In this document: positions 17,164 through 24,843 of the stretch, one piece after another
Position numbering within the stretch: the stretch's first letter is position 1
How the letters are laid out: each line of letters starts with the position of its first letter
The notes under the pieces: model-generated
Databases searched by the model: none
The model's input: only the letters and a program-made list of their open reading frames with translations
Told to the model about the DNA's origin: nothing
Made by a program: the position numbers and the translations under genes
Source: an uncultured Prevotella sp.
GTDB lineage: Bacteria > Bacteroidota > Bacteroidia > Bacteroidales > Bacteroidaceae
Direction of reading: 5' to 3'
Length of the DNA stretch: 36,732 bases
NCBI GenBank assembly: GCA_900548585.1
Contig: URLI01000021.1
Span: 1 to 36,732, forward strand

Positions 17164-19896
17164 TTAGCGCACTGCATGTTTCCTTCCGCCCTCCATCACC
17201 AAGGCGGCGATGGTGTTGCCGAAGTCGCTGTTCCCGATCATCTCGTCGATTCCGATGTGCATCCTGTAACGCCAGTAGTGCCTCGGGTTGGCGGGCATGT
17301 TGATGCGCTCGGCGTTCTGGTCGGCGAGGCGCAGGCTCTCGTCCACGGCGAGCCAGTCCTGAATGGCAATTATGCAGAGCATTGACGACGACGCGAGGTT
17401 GAGCGACACGATTTCGCGTGCGAGCCATCCCGGCATGGGGTGTGGCGCAGGCCCGTCATGTCGCAGCACGGAGTTAAAATATTCCTGCGCGCGCCCCTCG
17501 TCCTCGTCCCACCATTGCCGCAGTGTGGGCATGTCGTGGCTCGATATGGTGCAGACGGAGCGGTATGGGTTTTCCGCCGGACGGGCGAAGCGGACGCGGT
17601 TGTCCTTCGGCATTGACTCCAGCTCGAGCGAGAGTATGCGCAGCTCGTCCATCACCCATGGCACGCAGTCTGGCACCATGCCGAGATCCTCCGCGCACAC
17701 CAGCATACGTGTCGCCTGCACCAGCAGCGGCAGTTTCTTCATCGCCTCGTGGTACCAGAACTGATTGTTGCGGCGGTAGAAATAGTCGTTGTAGAGTTTG
17801 TTGAAGACATATTTGTCGCTGTCGTAGAGCGACTCGTATATGAAGTCGAACTGCACTGATATTCGCGGGTGGAACGTGCCCGGGTTCTTGTGGTCGCGCA
17901 CGAACAGCACGTCGCTGATTAGCGAGTAGAGTCCGTCGCGCACCGACTCCAGTGGCATCGAGAAGCGGTTGCCGCCGCCCTTTGCCTTCTCCGCCCCGTA
18001 CCATGCCTCCACCTTGCGCTGTGTGGCGTACTCGTCTTTCATTCGGTAGCGGTCGCCGACGGTCTTTTCCAGGAACTCCCGGCGCACCGCGTCGGCATCC
18101 TCGTGGAACACACGGTCGAGCACCCAGTCGGCAATGAACGGCTCTGTGAACAACTGCTCCTGCCACCGCAGCCCGTATGCCTCTATCTCCCCGGGCGTCA
18201 TCCCGAGCGCGGGGGCGAAATGCCCGGTGAGTCCGTACACTGCGTCGGCTGGGATTTCCCAGATGCGGAAGAAGCCGAGCACATGGTCTATGCGGTAGGC
18301 ATCGAAATAGTTCGACATGTTGCGGAAGCGGCGCACCCACCACCGGCAGCCGTCGGCGGTCATCTCGTCCCAGTTGTATGTGGGGAATCCCCAGTTCTGC
18401 CCGTTCGTGGAGAAGTAGTCCGGCGGCGCGCCTGCCTGTCCGTTGAGGTTGAAATAGCGCGGCTCCTGCCACACGTCGCAGCCGAAGCGGCTCACGCCGA
18501 TTGGTATGTCGCCCTTGAGCACCACCCCCCTTGAGCGTGCATACTCGTGGGCGCGGCTCATCTGGCGGTGCAGCACGAACTGCACATAGTATGAGTATGC
18601 CACCTCGCCGTAGGCCTTGCTGCGCGGGTTGGCGAGAGCCTTGCGGTCGTCCTCGTTCCATGCGTGGTGTCCCTTCCACTGCGAGAAATCGGCGGTGCCG
18701 TTCACGTCGCGCAGCAAACAGTACTGCGCATACGGCACGAGCCATTGGCCGGCGGCTTCGAAGAACGCCTTGAACTCCTTTGATGCCAGTGCCTCACGCC
18801 CCTCCTGGGCATACAGCAGGCGCAGATATTCCTCCTTGGCGGCGTTCACGCGCTCATAGTCTATCTGCCGCAGGGCGTTGAGTTCCTGCCGCAGCAGCTC
18901 GAAGCGGCGCCGTTCCCCGGCATCGGCGAGCGGCGGCAGCTGGCGCAGGTCGGCATATTGCGGGTGCAGCGCGAAGATGCTGATGCACGAATAGGGGTAT
19001 GAGTCAGTCCATGTCTTGGTGGTCGTGGTGTCATTGATGGGCAGTATTTGCAGCACGCGCTGGCCGGTCCCTGCCACCCAGTCTATCATGCGGCACAGGT
19101 CGCCGAAGTCGCCGACGCCGAAACTCCCTTCCGTGCGCAGCGAGAACACCGGCACCAGCGTGCCGGCGCATTTCGCGTTGTATATCGGGAAGAACGCCTG
19201 CCCGAGCTCGTAAACCACCACCTCGCCGCGCCCCATCGGCGGCAGCGTCACGATGCGGTTGCCCTGCGTCTCCCACAGGGGCATTATGTCGTGGTTCTCG
19301 TCGATGGCCACGAACTTGAACTCGAGCGTGCCGCCCGTCAACTTGGTGGCGTCGATGTCGATGACCCATTCGTTGGCCTGATGCTCCGCCATTGGCCTCG
19401 CCTCGCTCAGCCGCCACGCGCCGAGCATGCCCTGCGCGCCCACCACGGCAAGGCGGTGGTTGGAGCGCAGCTGCGGCGCGCGCACCTTCAGGCACACCGT
19501 GGCGGCGTAGTCGTTGCGCGCCACATCGTGACGGCGGCGGCGCGAGATGCACTCCGTGAATGCCGAGCTGTACAGGTAACTGTCTTCGGGCATCGCAATC
19601 CAGTGGTCGTAGGCGACATACCGCGTGCCTCTCGCGCACGACAGGTCAATCCTGTGAGGTTCCGACGCCCATTCGTGCAGCACCTCGGCGCCGTCGCGCT
19701 CAACGCTGTAGTAGTAGCATATCGCCTCGCCCGGCTTGCCGTCGCGGCGCAGGTTGCACGTCCACCGCAGCCCGTCGTCGGTGTTCATTCTGTACTTTGC
19801 CGCCGCCACGCCGCTTTTTCCGTCGATGACGTTCAGCACAAGATCCTCGCCGTAACTCGTCTTGTAGTCTATGTTAAACTGCAGATTAATATCCAT
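17164..19896 (-). CDS. malQ: 4-alpha-glucanotransferase (amylomaltase, GH77) with tandem N-terminal starch-binding domains
   Basis: A 910-residue cytoplasmic enzyme with no signal peptide. Two CBM20-type starch-binding domains occupy about 1-115 (LQFNIDYKTSYGEDLVLNV) and 130-225 (LRSNHRLAVVGAQGMLGAW), the arrangement usual for Bacteroidota and plant DPE2-type enzymes. The GH77 domain follows from about 240, with GSFGVGDFGDL near 257-267. Catalytic residues are intact: nucleophile D537 in YRIDHV, acid/base E737 in CAEDLG, and D789 in SSHDMPT. It transfers glucan segments between maltodextrins and frees glucose. It is first in the malQ-susB-pulA-susA operon and has a LacI-type palindrome about 80-100 bp upstream of its start. 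Confidence 0.94.
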   Translation of the reverse strand: MDINLQFNIDYKTSYGEDLVLNVIDGKSGVAAAKYRMNTDDGLRWTCNLRRDGKPGEAICYYYSVERDGAEVLHEWASEPHRIDLSCARGTRYVAYDHWIAMPEDSYLYSSAFTECISRRRRHDVARNDYAATVCLKVRAPQLRSNHRLAVVGAQGMLGAWRLSEARPMAEHQANEWVIDIDATKLTGGTLEFKFVAIDENHDIMPLWETQGNRIVTLPPMGRGEVVVYELGQAFFPIYNAKCAGTLVPVFSLRTEGSFGVGDFGDLCRMIDWVAGTGQRVLQILPINDTTTTKTWTDSYPYSCISIFALHPQYADLRQLPPLADAGERRRFELLRQELNALRQIDYERVNAAKEEYLRLLYAQEGREALASKEFKAFFEAAGQWLVPYAQYCLLRDVNGTADFSQWKGHHAWNEDDRKALANPRSKAYGEVAYSYYVQFVLHRQMSRAHEYARSRGVVLKGDIPIGVSRFGCDVWQEPRYFNLNGQAGAPPDYFSTNGQNWGFPTYNWDEMTADGCRWWVRRFRNMSNYFDAYRIDHVLGFFRIWEIPADAVYGLTGHFAPALGMTPGEIEAYGLRWQEQLFTEPFIADWVLDRVFHEDADAVRREFLEKTVGDRYRMKDEYATQRKVEAWYGAEKAKGGGNRFSMPLESVRDGLYSLISDVLFVRDHKNPGTFHPRISVQFDFIYESLYDSDKYVFNKLYNDYFYRRNNQFWYHEAMKKLPLLVQATRMLVCAEDLGMVPDCVPWVMDELRILSLELESMPKDNRVRFARPAENPYRSVCTISSHDMPTLRQWWDEDEGRAQEYFNSVLRHDGPAPHPMPGWLAREIVSLNLASSSMLCIIAIQDWLAVDESLRLADQNAERINMPANPRHYWRYRMHIGIDEMIGNSDFGNTIAALVMEGGRKHAVR

Positions 19897-19976
19897 AATG
19901 GTTAGTATTTTGGCGTAAAATTAATAAAAACCAACGTTATACAGGAACTTTCGCATACTTTTCAAGGCATATTTGC

Positions 19977-19994
19977 TGTGCAAACGGTTGCACA
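19977..19994. promoter_or_regulatory. LacI-family operator upstream of malQ
   Basis: TGTGCAAACGGTTGCACA is an 18-bp palindrome with perfect 7-bp arms (TGTGCAA / TTGCACA) around a central ACGG. The form GCAA-N-CG-N-TTGC is the classic LacI/GalR/PurR operator type. It lies about 80-100 bp upstream of the malQ start. A similar site lies beside the lacI-type gene, suggesting common control of malQ-susB-pulA-susA. Binding is inferred from sequence only. Confidence 0.72.
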
Positions 19995-20087
19995 ACGCGC
20001 CGTGTATGCCGTCCGAATTACGGTGCCTGCCAAGCTTCTCACCACGCCTCGATGATGTGCCGGCCTCCGTTTAGCACCGAAGCGGAA

Positions 20088-20173
20088 AGTAAATTCGCCG
20101 TATTTACTCATCAAATACGGCGAATTTACTCATCAAATACGGCGAGTTTACTTTCCAAATACGGCGAATTTGC
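20088..20173 (-). repeat. Array of four 22-nt repeats with distal inverted unit, downstream of susG
   Basis: Units start at 20113, 20135 and 20157 on the plus strand with an exact 22-nt period, each carrying the core AAATACGGCGAATTT or one change from it. A fourth copy at 20091-20105 is inverted. The inverted copy pairs with its neighbour in a perfect 18-bp stem (20088-20105 with 20113-20130) and 7-nt loop. Each core is itself a quasi-palindrome of the form AAATnCG-N-CGnATTT. The array begins 27 nt after the susG stop. It may act as a 3' mRNA element or weak terminator, or it may be a dispersed repeat. The 7-nt inter-core segments are too short for CRISPR spacers. Confidence 0.88.
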
Positions 20174-20199
20174 AACGCTGTTGCATGTCAGCCGCACGC

Positions 20200-22260
20200 T
20201 CATTGCGTGGCTATCGCCACACCGTTCACTATGTAAAGGCCGCGCGGAAGTCCACTGACGGCGTCGCGGAATGATGTCCCGGCTGGCAGGCGGCGCAGCA
20301 GGCGGCCGTCTGGGGCTGCCACGGTTACGGCTGAATGGCTGAGACTGCCGTAGGGCAGGGGGGTGTCAACCGATGATGTTGCCGACACGTCGTCGACGAG
20401 GTAATGCCCCTGCGCGTCGCGCTCGTTGCGGATGACAAAGAATTTCGTCGCCGTGACGTTCTCCACGTCAACCGACTGCGGCGAGCCGCTGCCGTTGCTG
20501 AAGACGAAGTTAACATAGTCGTCGCCGGAGGTCAGCGTGAAGTCCTTGCAGTACCACGTGTGGCCGTCAACCTGCCTCGTCGTTGTTATGCGGTCGCCCG
20601 GCCAGGTGGTGTTCTGCGGCTCGTGTCCGAAGTCGCTCCATGTCCAGTAGTTCATGGTCGTCCATCCCGCCACGCCATCGCTGACGCGGCAATACACGGT
20701 GATTGTCCTCGGCTCGTTGTCGTCGGGCTTTATCGTGTAGCTGCGCCCGATTATGCCGCTAACCGTTCCTGCTGCGAGCAGTCCCACCGTCAGCGTGCAG
20801 TCGCCGTCAATGGCTATCTCCGTTCCGCTAGCCACCTTGCGGCTCGCGGCTGTCGGCATTGTTCCGTCGGTGGTATATACGAGTTGCGCGGCGTCGTCCT
20901 CGCTCACTGCCGTTAGCCTCACCCGGAACGCGCCGTCATACACTCCCGAGCTTTTGTCGGCCCATGCCGTTTCAAGTTTCCTGGCGAGGAAATAGCGGTA
21001 TTTCTGCCCTTCGAGCGCGAGTGTGTATGCGCTGGAAGGCGTGAAGCTGCCTGCCTCATCGCCTACGGCGACGACCAGTCGGCTCTGCCCGTCCGTCTTC
21101 ACGGCGTTGGCGTGGCAGGCGGCGGTGCTCTTCAGGTTGAGGAATGTGCTCGTGTTGGTTATCCCGGCAGTCTTCCTCGCGTCAACCATCGCCTTTATCT
21201 CGCTGCGGTATGCCAGCCAGTGCTTGTAGAACACGCACGGCGTTCCCGGCATGGCGAGCATGTATGCGTTGGCGGCCAGCGTGTCACGCTTTATCGGGTC
21301 CTGCTCTGCTCCCGCGCGCCTCTCGGTGTCGTGGTTCTCGACGAATGTCACGGCGTAGCGGCAGTAGGCGGGGTCGTGCATCAGGTTGTTGGTGCTGTTC
21401 AGCCGTCTCCAGTCGTTAGCGTTTATCGCGTCGCGCACGTTGTACCTGAACTGGAAGTCGAACGCCGCGCTTTTCCTCGCCGTGGCATCAATCCATTTCT
21501 TTATCCTGTCGTTGCCGTCCCAGCATTCTCCCACGGAGAACTCTACCCCTGCGGCGTCGTTGTAGTCGGCGACGTGCGAGCCGCCGAAGCCCTTCACCAT
21601 GTCGTATCGGAAGCCGGAGTATCCGAGGTCGTCCTTCAGGAATTTGACGTATGCCTTCATTATCCTCTGCACGTTTTCGCTCTTGTGGTCGAGGTCGCGC
21701 ATTCCGCCCCAGTCCTCGCCCTCGTCGTTGTTGCTGCTCAGCGTCACTCCGTCGATTGCGGCCTGCTCGCGTGTCTTGTATTTCCCGGTCGCTGGGTCGT
21801 AGTCGTCGTTGCTCACGATGTCTGTTGTCTGCAACTGGTATGTCGCGCCGTTGTAAGTCTCGGCGGGGAAAGTCCACCACCCGTTGGTGTTGTGGTGGTT
21901 TATCACCACGTCGGCTATTGTACCTATGCCTTTTTCCCTGAACGTGCGTATCATTGAGCGCAGTTCCTCCTCGCTGCCGAAGCTGCTGTTCTGGTTGAAA
22001 TAATAGTACGGGGTGTACCCCATTACGTTATGGGTCTCGAGGCATTTCCCGCTCTGCGGCACCCACACGAGGCTGAATGTTGCGGCGAGGTCGTCTGCCT
22101 GCGCCTCCAGTTTAGTCCATTTCGACTGTGAGAACGAGTCCCAGTAGAAGCCCTGCAGCATCACTCCGCCGTAGTTTTCGGGCCAGCCCTGTGCGTTGGC
22201 GCCAGGTGGGCAGGCGGCGAGCAAGGCAAGTGAGAGAAAGAAATTTTTTGTGGATAGCAT
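20200..22260 (-). CDS. susG: SusG-like alpha-amylase (GH13) with C-terminal starch-binding module
   Basis: A 686-residue secreted amylase. The N terminus (MLSTKNFFLSLALLAACPPGANAQ) has a lipobox-like LAAC at 14-17, which would make it a surface lipoprotein like Bacteroides SusG, but ANA-Q is also a plausible signal peptidase I site. GH13 motifs are complete: ADVVINHH about 116-123, nucleophile D220 in GFRYDMV, acid/base E245 in SVGECWD, and D311 in FVENHDTER. Residues about 525-620 (ITVYCRVSDGVAGWTTMNYWTW...WPGDRI...VNFVFSNG) resemble a CBM26-type starch-binding module. The tail (LPRGLYIVNGVAIATQ) resembles a type IX secretion sorting tail. It is last in the susC-to-susG run, about 190 bp after the susF-like gene. 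Expected role: endo-cleavage of starch at the cell surface. Confidence 0.92.
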   Translation of the reverse strand: MLSTKNFFLSLALLAACPPGANAQGWPENYGGVMLQGFYWDSFSQSKWTKLEAQADDLAATFSLVWVPQSGKCLETHNVMGYTPYYYFNQNSSFGSEEELRSMIRTFREKGIGTIADVVINHHNTNGWWTFPAETYNGATYQLQTTDIVSNDDYDPATGKYKTREQAAIDGVTLSSNNDEGEDWGGMRDLDHKSENVQRIMKAYVKFLKDDLGYSGFRYDMVKGFGGSHVADYNDAAGVEFSVGECWDGNDRIKKWIDATARKSAAFDFQFRYNVRDAINANDWRRLNSTNNLMHDPAYCRYAVTFVENHDTERRAGAEQDPIKRDTLAANAYMLAMPGTPCVFYKHWLAYRSEIKAMVDARKTAGITNTSTFLNLKSTAACHANAVKTDGQSRLVVAVGDEAGSFTPSSAYTLALEGQKYRYFLARKLETAWADKSSGVYDGAFRVRLTAVSEDDAAQLVYTTDGTMPTAASRKVASGTEIAIDGDCTLTVGLLAAGTVSGIIGRSYTIKPDDNEPRTITVYCRVSDGVAGWTTMNYWTWSDFGHEPQNTTWPGDRITTTRQVDGHTWYCKDFTLTSGDDYVNFVFSNGSGSPQSVDVENVTATKFFVIRNERDAQGHYLVDDVSATSSVDTPLPYGSLSHSAVTVAAPDGRLLRRLPAGTSFRDAVSGLPRGLYIVNGVAIATQ

Positions 22261-22269
22261 GGTGTTTTT

Positions 22270-22319
22270 AAGGAGTTATGAAGTTAAGACAAAAGTGTTT
22301 TGTAAGGAGTTGTGAAGTT
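22270..22319 (-). repeat. Direct repeat in the susG leader
   Basis: Two 16-nt copies, AAGGAGTTATGAAGTT at 22270-22285 and AAGGAGTTGTGAAGTT at 22304-22319 (plus-strand reading), differ at one base and are 34 bp apart. They lie just upstream of the susG start, so in the mRNA they read as AACTTC...CTCCTT. They may be a small duplication or a regulatory site; no function is recognised. Confidence 0.6.
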
Positions 22320-22333
22320 GAAAAGTGAAAGGA

Positions 22334-22415
22334 GGTTGAGGCAACAGTTCCTGTCCGTGACTTTGTGGCATGTTGTTTTTCAACATCCTGTTTGGATAGT
22401 ACTGTTGTCTCAACC
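22334..22415 (-). promoter_or_regulatory. Long-range stem with inner hairpin between susF-like gene and susG
   Basis: GGTTGAGGCAACAGT at 22334-22348 pairs with ACTGTTGTCTCAACC at 22401-22415 over 15 positions with one G-T wobble. Inside the 52-nt loop, ATGTTG (22370-22375) pairs with CAACAT (22381-22386) across five T's. The element lies in the ~190-bp gap between the susF-like stop and susG. It could be a processing site, an attenuator or a structured susG leader. No known riboswitch is recognised. Confidence 0.6.
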
Positions 22416-22453
22416 GCTTTACTCCTTTGGCTTCTCAGCTCATTGACAAGGCT

Positions 22454-23557
22454 CTACTCCCTCACGATGGCGAACCACCCGGTGATGTCGTTGAAGTAGA
22501 TGTTGTAAGTGCCGGCCTCAACATTTATGTTGTCGCCGCCTGGCTCACCCTTTCCTGTGTATGCCGCATTAGTAACGGTGAGGCTCGCGCCCCAGTTGGT
22601 GTCCCAGCTGCCGTTTGCGCGGAACTTCAGCGTGCCGTTTTCGGCGAACTGTGTCTTGACATACCAGTTGTGCGGTGTCACCTGAGTCATGACAAGGTCG
22701 GTTGATCCGTTGTTGGCCCAGTTGTTGAAGTCGCCGACGAGGCCTATTGAAGCATATTCCGCAGGCGACTGGTTCTCCAGTTTCGTCCATGTGTACTGCA
22801 TGGTCTTCAGGTTCATCTCGAACTTCCAGTAGCCAGCCTCTGGTGAGTGTATCGCGCCGCCGTTGGAAATCTCGAGTGGCCCGGACATGCTGGTCGAGCC
22901 GTTATTGTCGCTTGAGGTGTTGTAGCACATGTCCCAGTTGCCGATGTTCAGCTCGTCCCAAGCCTTCACGTTGCCGTCGATGTGTCCGTAGTAGTCGAAC
23001 ACGTCTGGCGAGGTCTGGAACATCGCTCCCTCCATTGCCTTTTCAGGGCTCCATCCGGAGAAGTCGCCGAAGAGGTAGATCACTTTCCTTACGGGCGCGG
23101 ATGTCATGTTGAACATCACTGCTTCCGCATCCACCAGCACCGCTTGTCCGTCCTTGACGGCATTGAGGTAGACCGCTGCCGAGTATTGGTGGGTGCCGAT
23201 GGCGCTGCCGAACACGCTCACGGCGTAGTCCTGTAGGGCGGCCTTGCTGACCTTGCCGTCGAGGGTGGCGCTGATATTGACACCCTTGCAGTTAATCTCG
23301 GTCGTTATCAGCACGATGCGTGCGTTGGCAAGGGTGTAGCCATCGGGCAGGGTCTCGTTGCTAAGTGTGAATACCTGCACCTCATCTTCTGCCGTTGCGA
23401 GGTCTATGTCGCCCACGGCTGTAGCCTTGATGCCTGGAAGTGTTATGGCATCTTCACCTGCGTTCGACTGCGGGTTGGCCCAGTCGGTGAAGTCGTCGCT
23501 GCAGGCCGTGAACAGCAAGCCTGCGAGCGAGAGCAATAAAAATGATATTTTTTTCAT
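22454..23557 (-). CDS. SusF/SusE-like starch-binding outer-membrane lipoprotein
   Basis: A 367-residue lipoprotein: MKKISFLLLSLAGLLFTACSDDFTDW has a lipobox ending at Cys19 followed by acidic residues, the usual surface-export context in Bacteroidota. An N-terminal Ig-like region at about 30-150 is followed by two related beta modules, each containing a (G)DFxxW motif (YLFGDFSGWSPEKAM near 175; GLVGDFNNWANNGST near 275). This resembles the tandem starch-binding modules of SusE and SusF. Position after the susE-like gene and before susG supports a SusF role, although it has fewer modules than I expect for B. thetaiotaomicron SusF. It starts 24 bp after the preceding stop. Confidence 0.82.
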   Translation of the reverse strand: MKKISFLLLSLAGLLFTACSDDFTDWANPQSNAGEDAITLPGIKATAVGDIDLATAEDEVQVFTLSNETLPDGYTLANARIVLITTEINCKGVNISATLDGKVSKAALQDYAVSVFGSAIGTHQYSAAVYLNAVKDGQAVLVDAEAVMFNMTSAPVRKVIYLFGDFSGWSPEKAMEGAMFQTSPDVFDYYGHIDGNVKAWDELNIGNWDMCYNTSSDNNGSTSMSGPLEISNGGAIHSPEAGYWKFEMNLKTMQYTWTKLENQSPAEYASIGLVGDFNNWANNGSTDLVMTQVTPHNWYVKTQFAENGTLKFRANGSWDTNWGASLTVTNAAYTGKGEPGGDNINVEAGTYNIYFNDITGWFAIVRE

Positions 23558-23581
23558 ACCTTTGTCATTTGTTGTTGTTTC

Positions 23582-24730
23582 CTACTTGATGTCGCCTGTG
23601 TCGTTGCTGAAGTTGACATACATCTTCTGTCCTGCCGTGACGGCAACGCGCTCCTGGTCGTCGCCGGCGCCACGGTAAACGAGTTTCTTGCCGAACACCA
23701 TGAATTCCGACTTCCACCAGTCTTGCCCCGGTATCTTGACGTATGCGCGCAGTCCCGATTCGCTGTCGGCGGCGTGCGCGAAGGCGGGTGAAACGAAGTC
23801 GCCGTCCTTTGTCGCCGGCACGTCAAACGAGCATCCGTCCTCTTTCTCGTCCCAGTTGCCTGCCGGTGTGACAGGTCCCATGAGCCAAACTTCCGGCTTG
23901 TTGAAGTCAACGTTGTAAACCAACTTGTTTCCGGAGATTGACATCGTGACAACCATCAGGTACCAGCCTGGTTTCTCACTGGCGAAGTTGCCGCCCTTGT
24001 CAGAGATGTTGGCAGCCAGTTCGCCGCCAATCGTGACTTGTCCGAATCCGATTCCGCCATTGTCCCAGCTCCTCTCGTTGTTGAATTTCATTCCTATGTC
24101 GTCAATCCACACCATGCGCCAGAAGATGTTCGGCGCGCTGTGAACGGGGATCATTTCTGGAGCGGTGTCCCACTTCCATTCGTTGAAATTGCCTATCACA
24201 TAGAGTTTTCCCGGCATTGATACGGGAGGCAGCGCGTATTGCACGAGCACCTGCGGCAGTTCCACCGTGTTGGAAACGATTTCCATGCCGTTTATTGGAT
24301 CTCCGTATGCCGTCACCTGCACTGCCTTTGCCCGCAGGTAGACCTTCGTGTTGACGGGGAAGTCATTCTCCGTCTTGCCCGTTTTCTCGATTTTCTTTGT
24401 GAGCTCGGCTGCCAGCAGTGCCGCGTCGATGCCGAGCTCCGCGCTCTTCTGCGCAGGAACGACCTCGAATGCGTCGGTCATGTCGGCGTTGATGGAAGCC
24501 TCGAGAGAGTAGTCCGTGGCTGCCGGGTAGCCATAGTCGGGCTGCGAGCAGGTCACGTTTATCTTTTCCGAATTTGCCAAGTCGATCACCGAGTTGGCTA
24601 TTGCCGGTGTGTTGAGTACGAACGCCGTCGGGCTTTGCAGCGTCGGGTTCGAGTCGCGGTCCTCGTCGCACGCCGTGAAAACACATGCGCCCACCACCAG
24701 CATCAATATTGACTTTATTGTTTTGTTCAT
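23582..24730 (-). CDS. SusE-like starch-binding outer-membrane lipoprotein
   Basis: A 382-residue lipoprotein (MNKTIKSILMLVVGACVFTACDEDRDSNP, lipobox FTAC at about 18-21 with following acidic residues). Residues about 30-155 match the SusE N-terminal Ig-like domain: PTAFVLNTPAIANSVIDLANSEKINVTCSQPDYG and later FPVNTKVYLRAKAV. Starch-binding-type modules follow, starting YVIGNFNEWKWDTAPEM near 195 and VWLMGPVTPAGNWDE near 285. SusE helps hold starch at the cell surface in Bacteroides. The gene follows susD after a 113-bp gap with a strong hairpin. Assignment to SusE rests on domain type and order. Confidence 0.85.
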   Translation of the reverse strand: MNKTIKSILMLVVGACVFTACDEDRDSNPTLQSPTAFVLNTPAIANSVIDLANSEKINVTCSQPDYGYPAATDYSLEASINADMTDAFEVVPAQKSAELGIDAALLAAELTKKIEKTGKTENDFPVNTKVYLRAKAVQVTAYGDPINGMEIVSNTVELPQVLVQYALPPVSMPGKLYVIGNFNEWKWDTAPEMIPVHSAPNIFWRMVWIDDIGMKFNNERSWDNGGIGFGQVTIGGELAANISDKGGNFASEKPGWYLMVVTMSISGNKLVYNVDFNKPEVWLMGPVTPAGNWDEKEDGCSFDVPATKDGDFVSPAFAHAADSESGLRAYVKIPGQDWWKSEFMVFGKKLVYRGAGDDQERVAVTAGQKMYVNFSNDTGDIK

Positions 24731-24798
24731 TGTTGTTTTGTTTTATCCGGGCATGGCGTTTCCGTCGTCCGCCCGTTGATGTTTACTTTTCGCCGGCC

Positions 24799-24834
24799 GT
24801 CCGGGAAGGGTGCTTGCGGCGTCCCTGCCCGGAC
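24799..24834 (-). promoter_or_regulatory. Strong intergenic hairpin between susD and the susE-like gene
   Basis: GTCCGGG (24799-24805) pairs perfectly with CCCGGAC (24828-24834). A 2x2 internal loop is followed by GGG/CCC (24808-24810 with 24823-24825) and a 12-nt loop. The element starts about 10 nt after the susD stop. No T tract follows on the minus strand, so it is less likely a full terminator and more likely a stability or processing element that sets susCD mRNA apart from downstream genes. Confidence 0.65.
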
Positions 24835-24843
24835 ATGCGCATG

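Larger units (their letters stand above)
19897..20199. other. Intergenic region between malQ and susG
   Basis: This roughly 300-bp stretch holds the malQ upstream region with a LacI-type operator at 19977-19994, and a 22-nt repeat array at 20088-20173 next to the susG 3' end. Bases 20000-20085 show no gene or clear structure. A near-match to the -7 element, TAACGTTG on the minus strand at 19932-19939, may belong to malQ but is weak. Confidence 0.6.

Noticed and set aside
17150..17428. N-terminal extension of the susB frame
   Set aside because: The 93 extra codons overlap the malQ 3' end, are Arg-rich and lack a signal peptide, whereas the ATG at 17149 gives a clean signal peptide and the expected SusB length.
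17474..18745. 423-codon minus-strand frame overlapping malQ
   Set aside because: Out-of-frame shadow of malQ with Arg/Ala/Gly-rich translation; all GH77 catalytic motifs lie in the malQ frame.
20088..20173. CRISPR array
   Set aside because: The segments between cores are only 7 nt, unit number is four, one unit is inverted, and no cas genes are present.
20052..20258. Small 68-codon plus-strand frame over the repeat array after susG
   Set aside because: Its sequence is mostly translation of the 22-nt repeat (repeated KYGEF/IRRI-like words) and it runs into the antisense of susG; not a credible protein.
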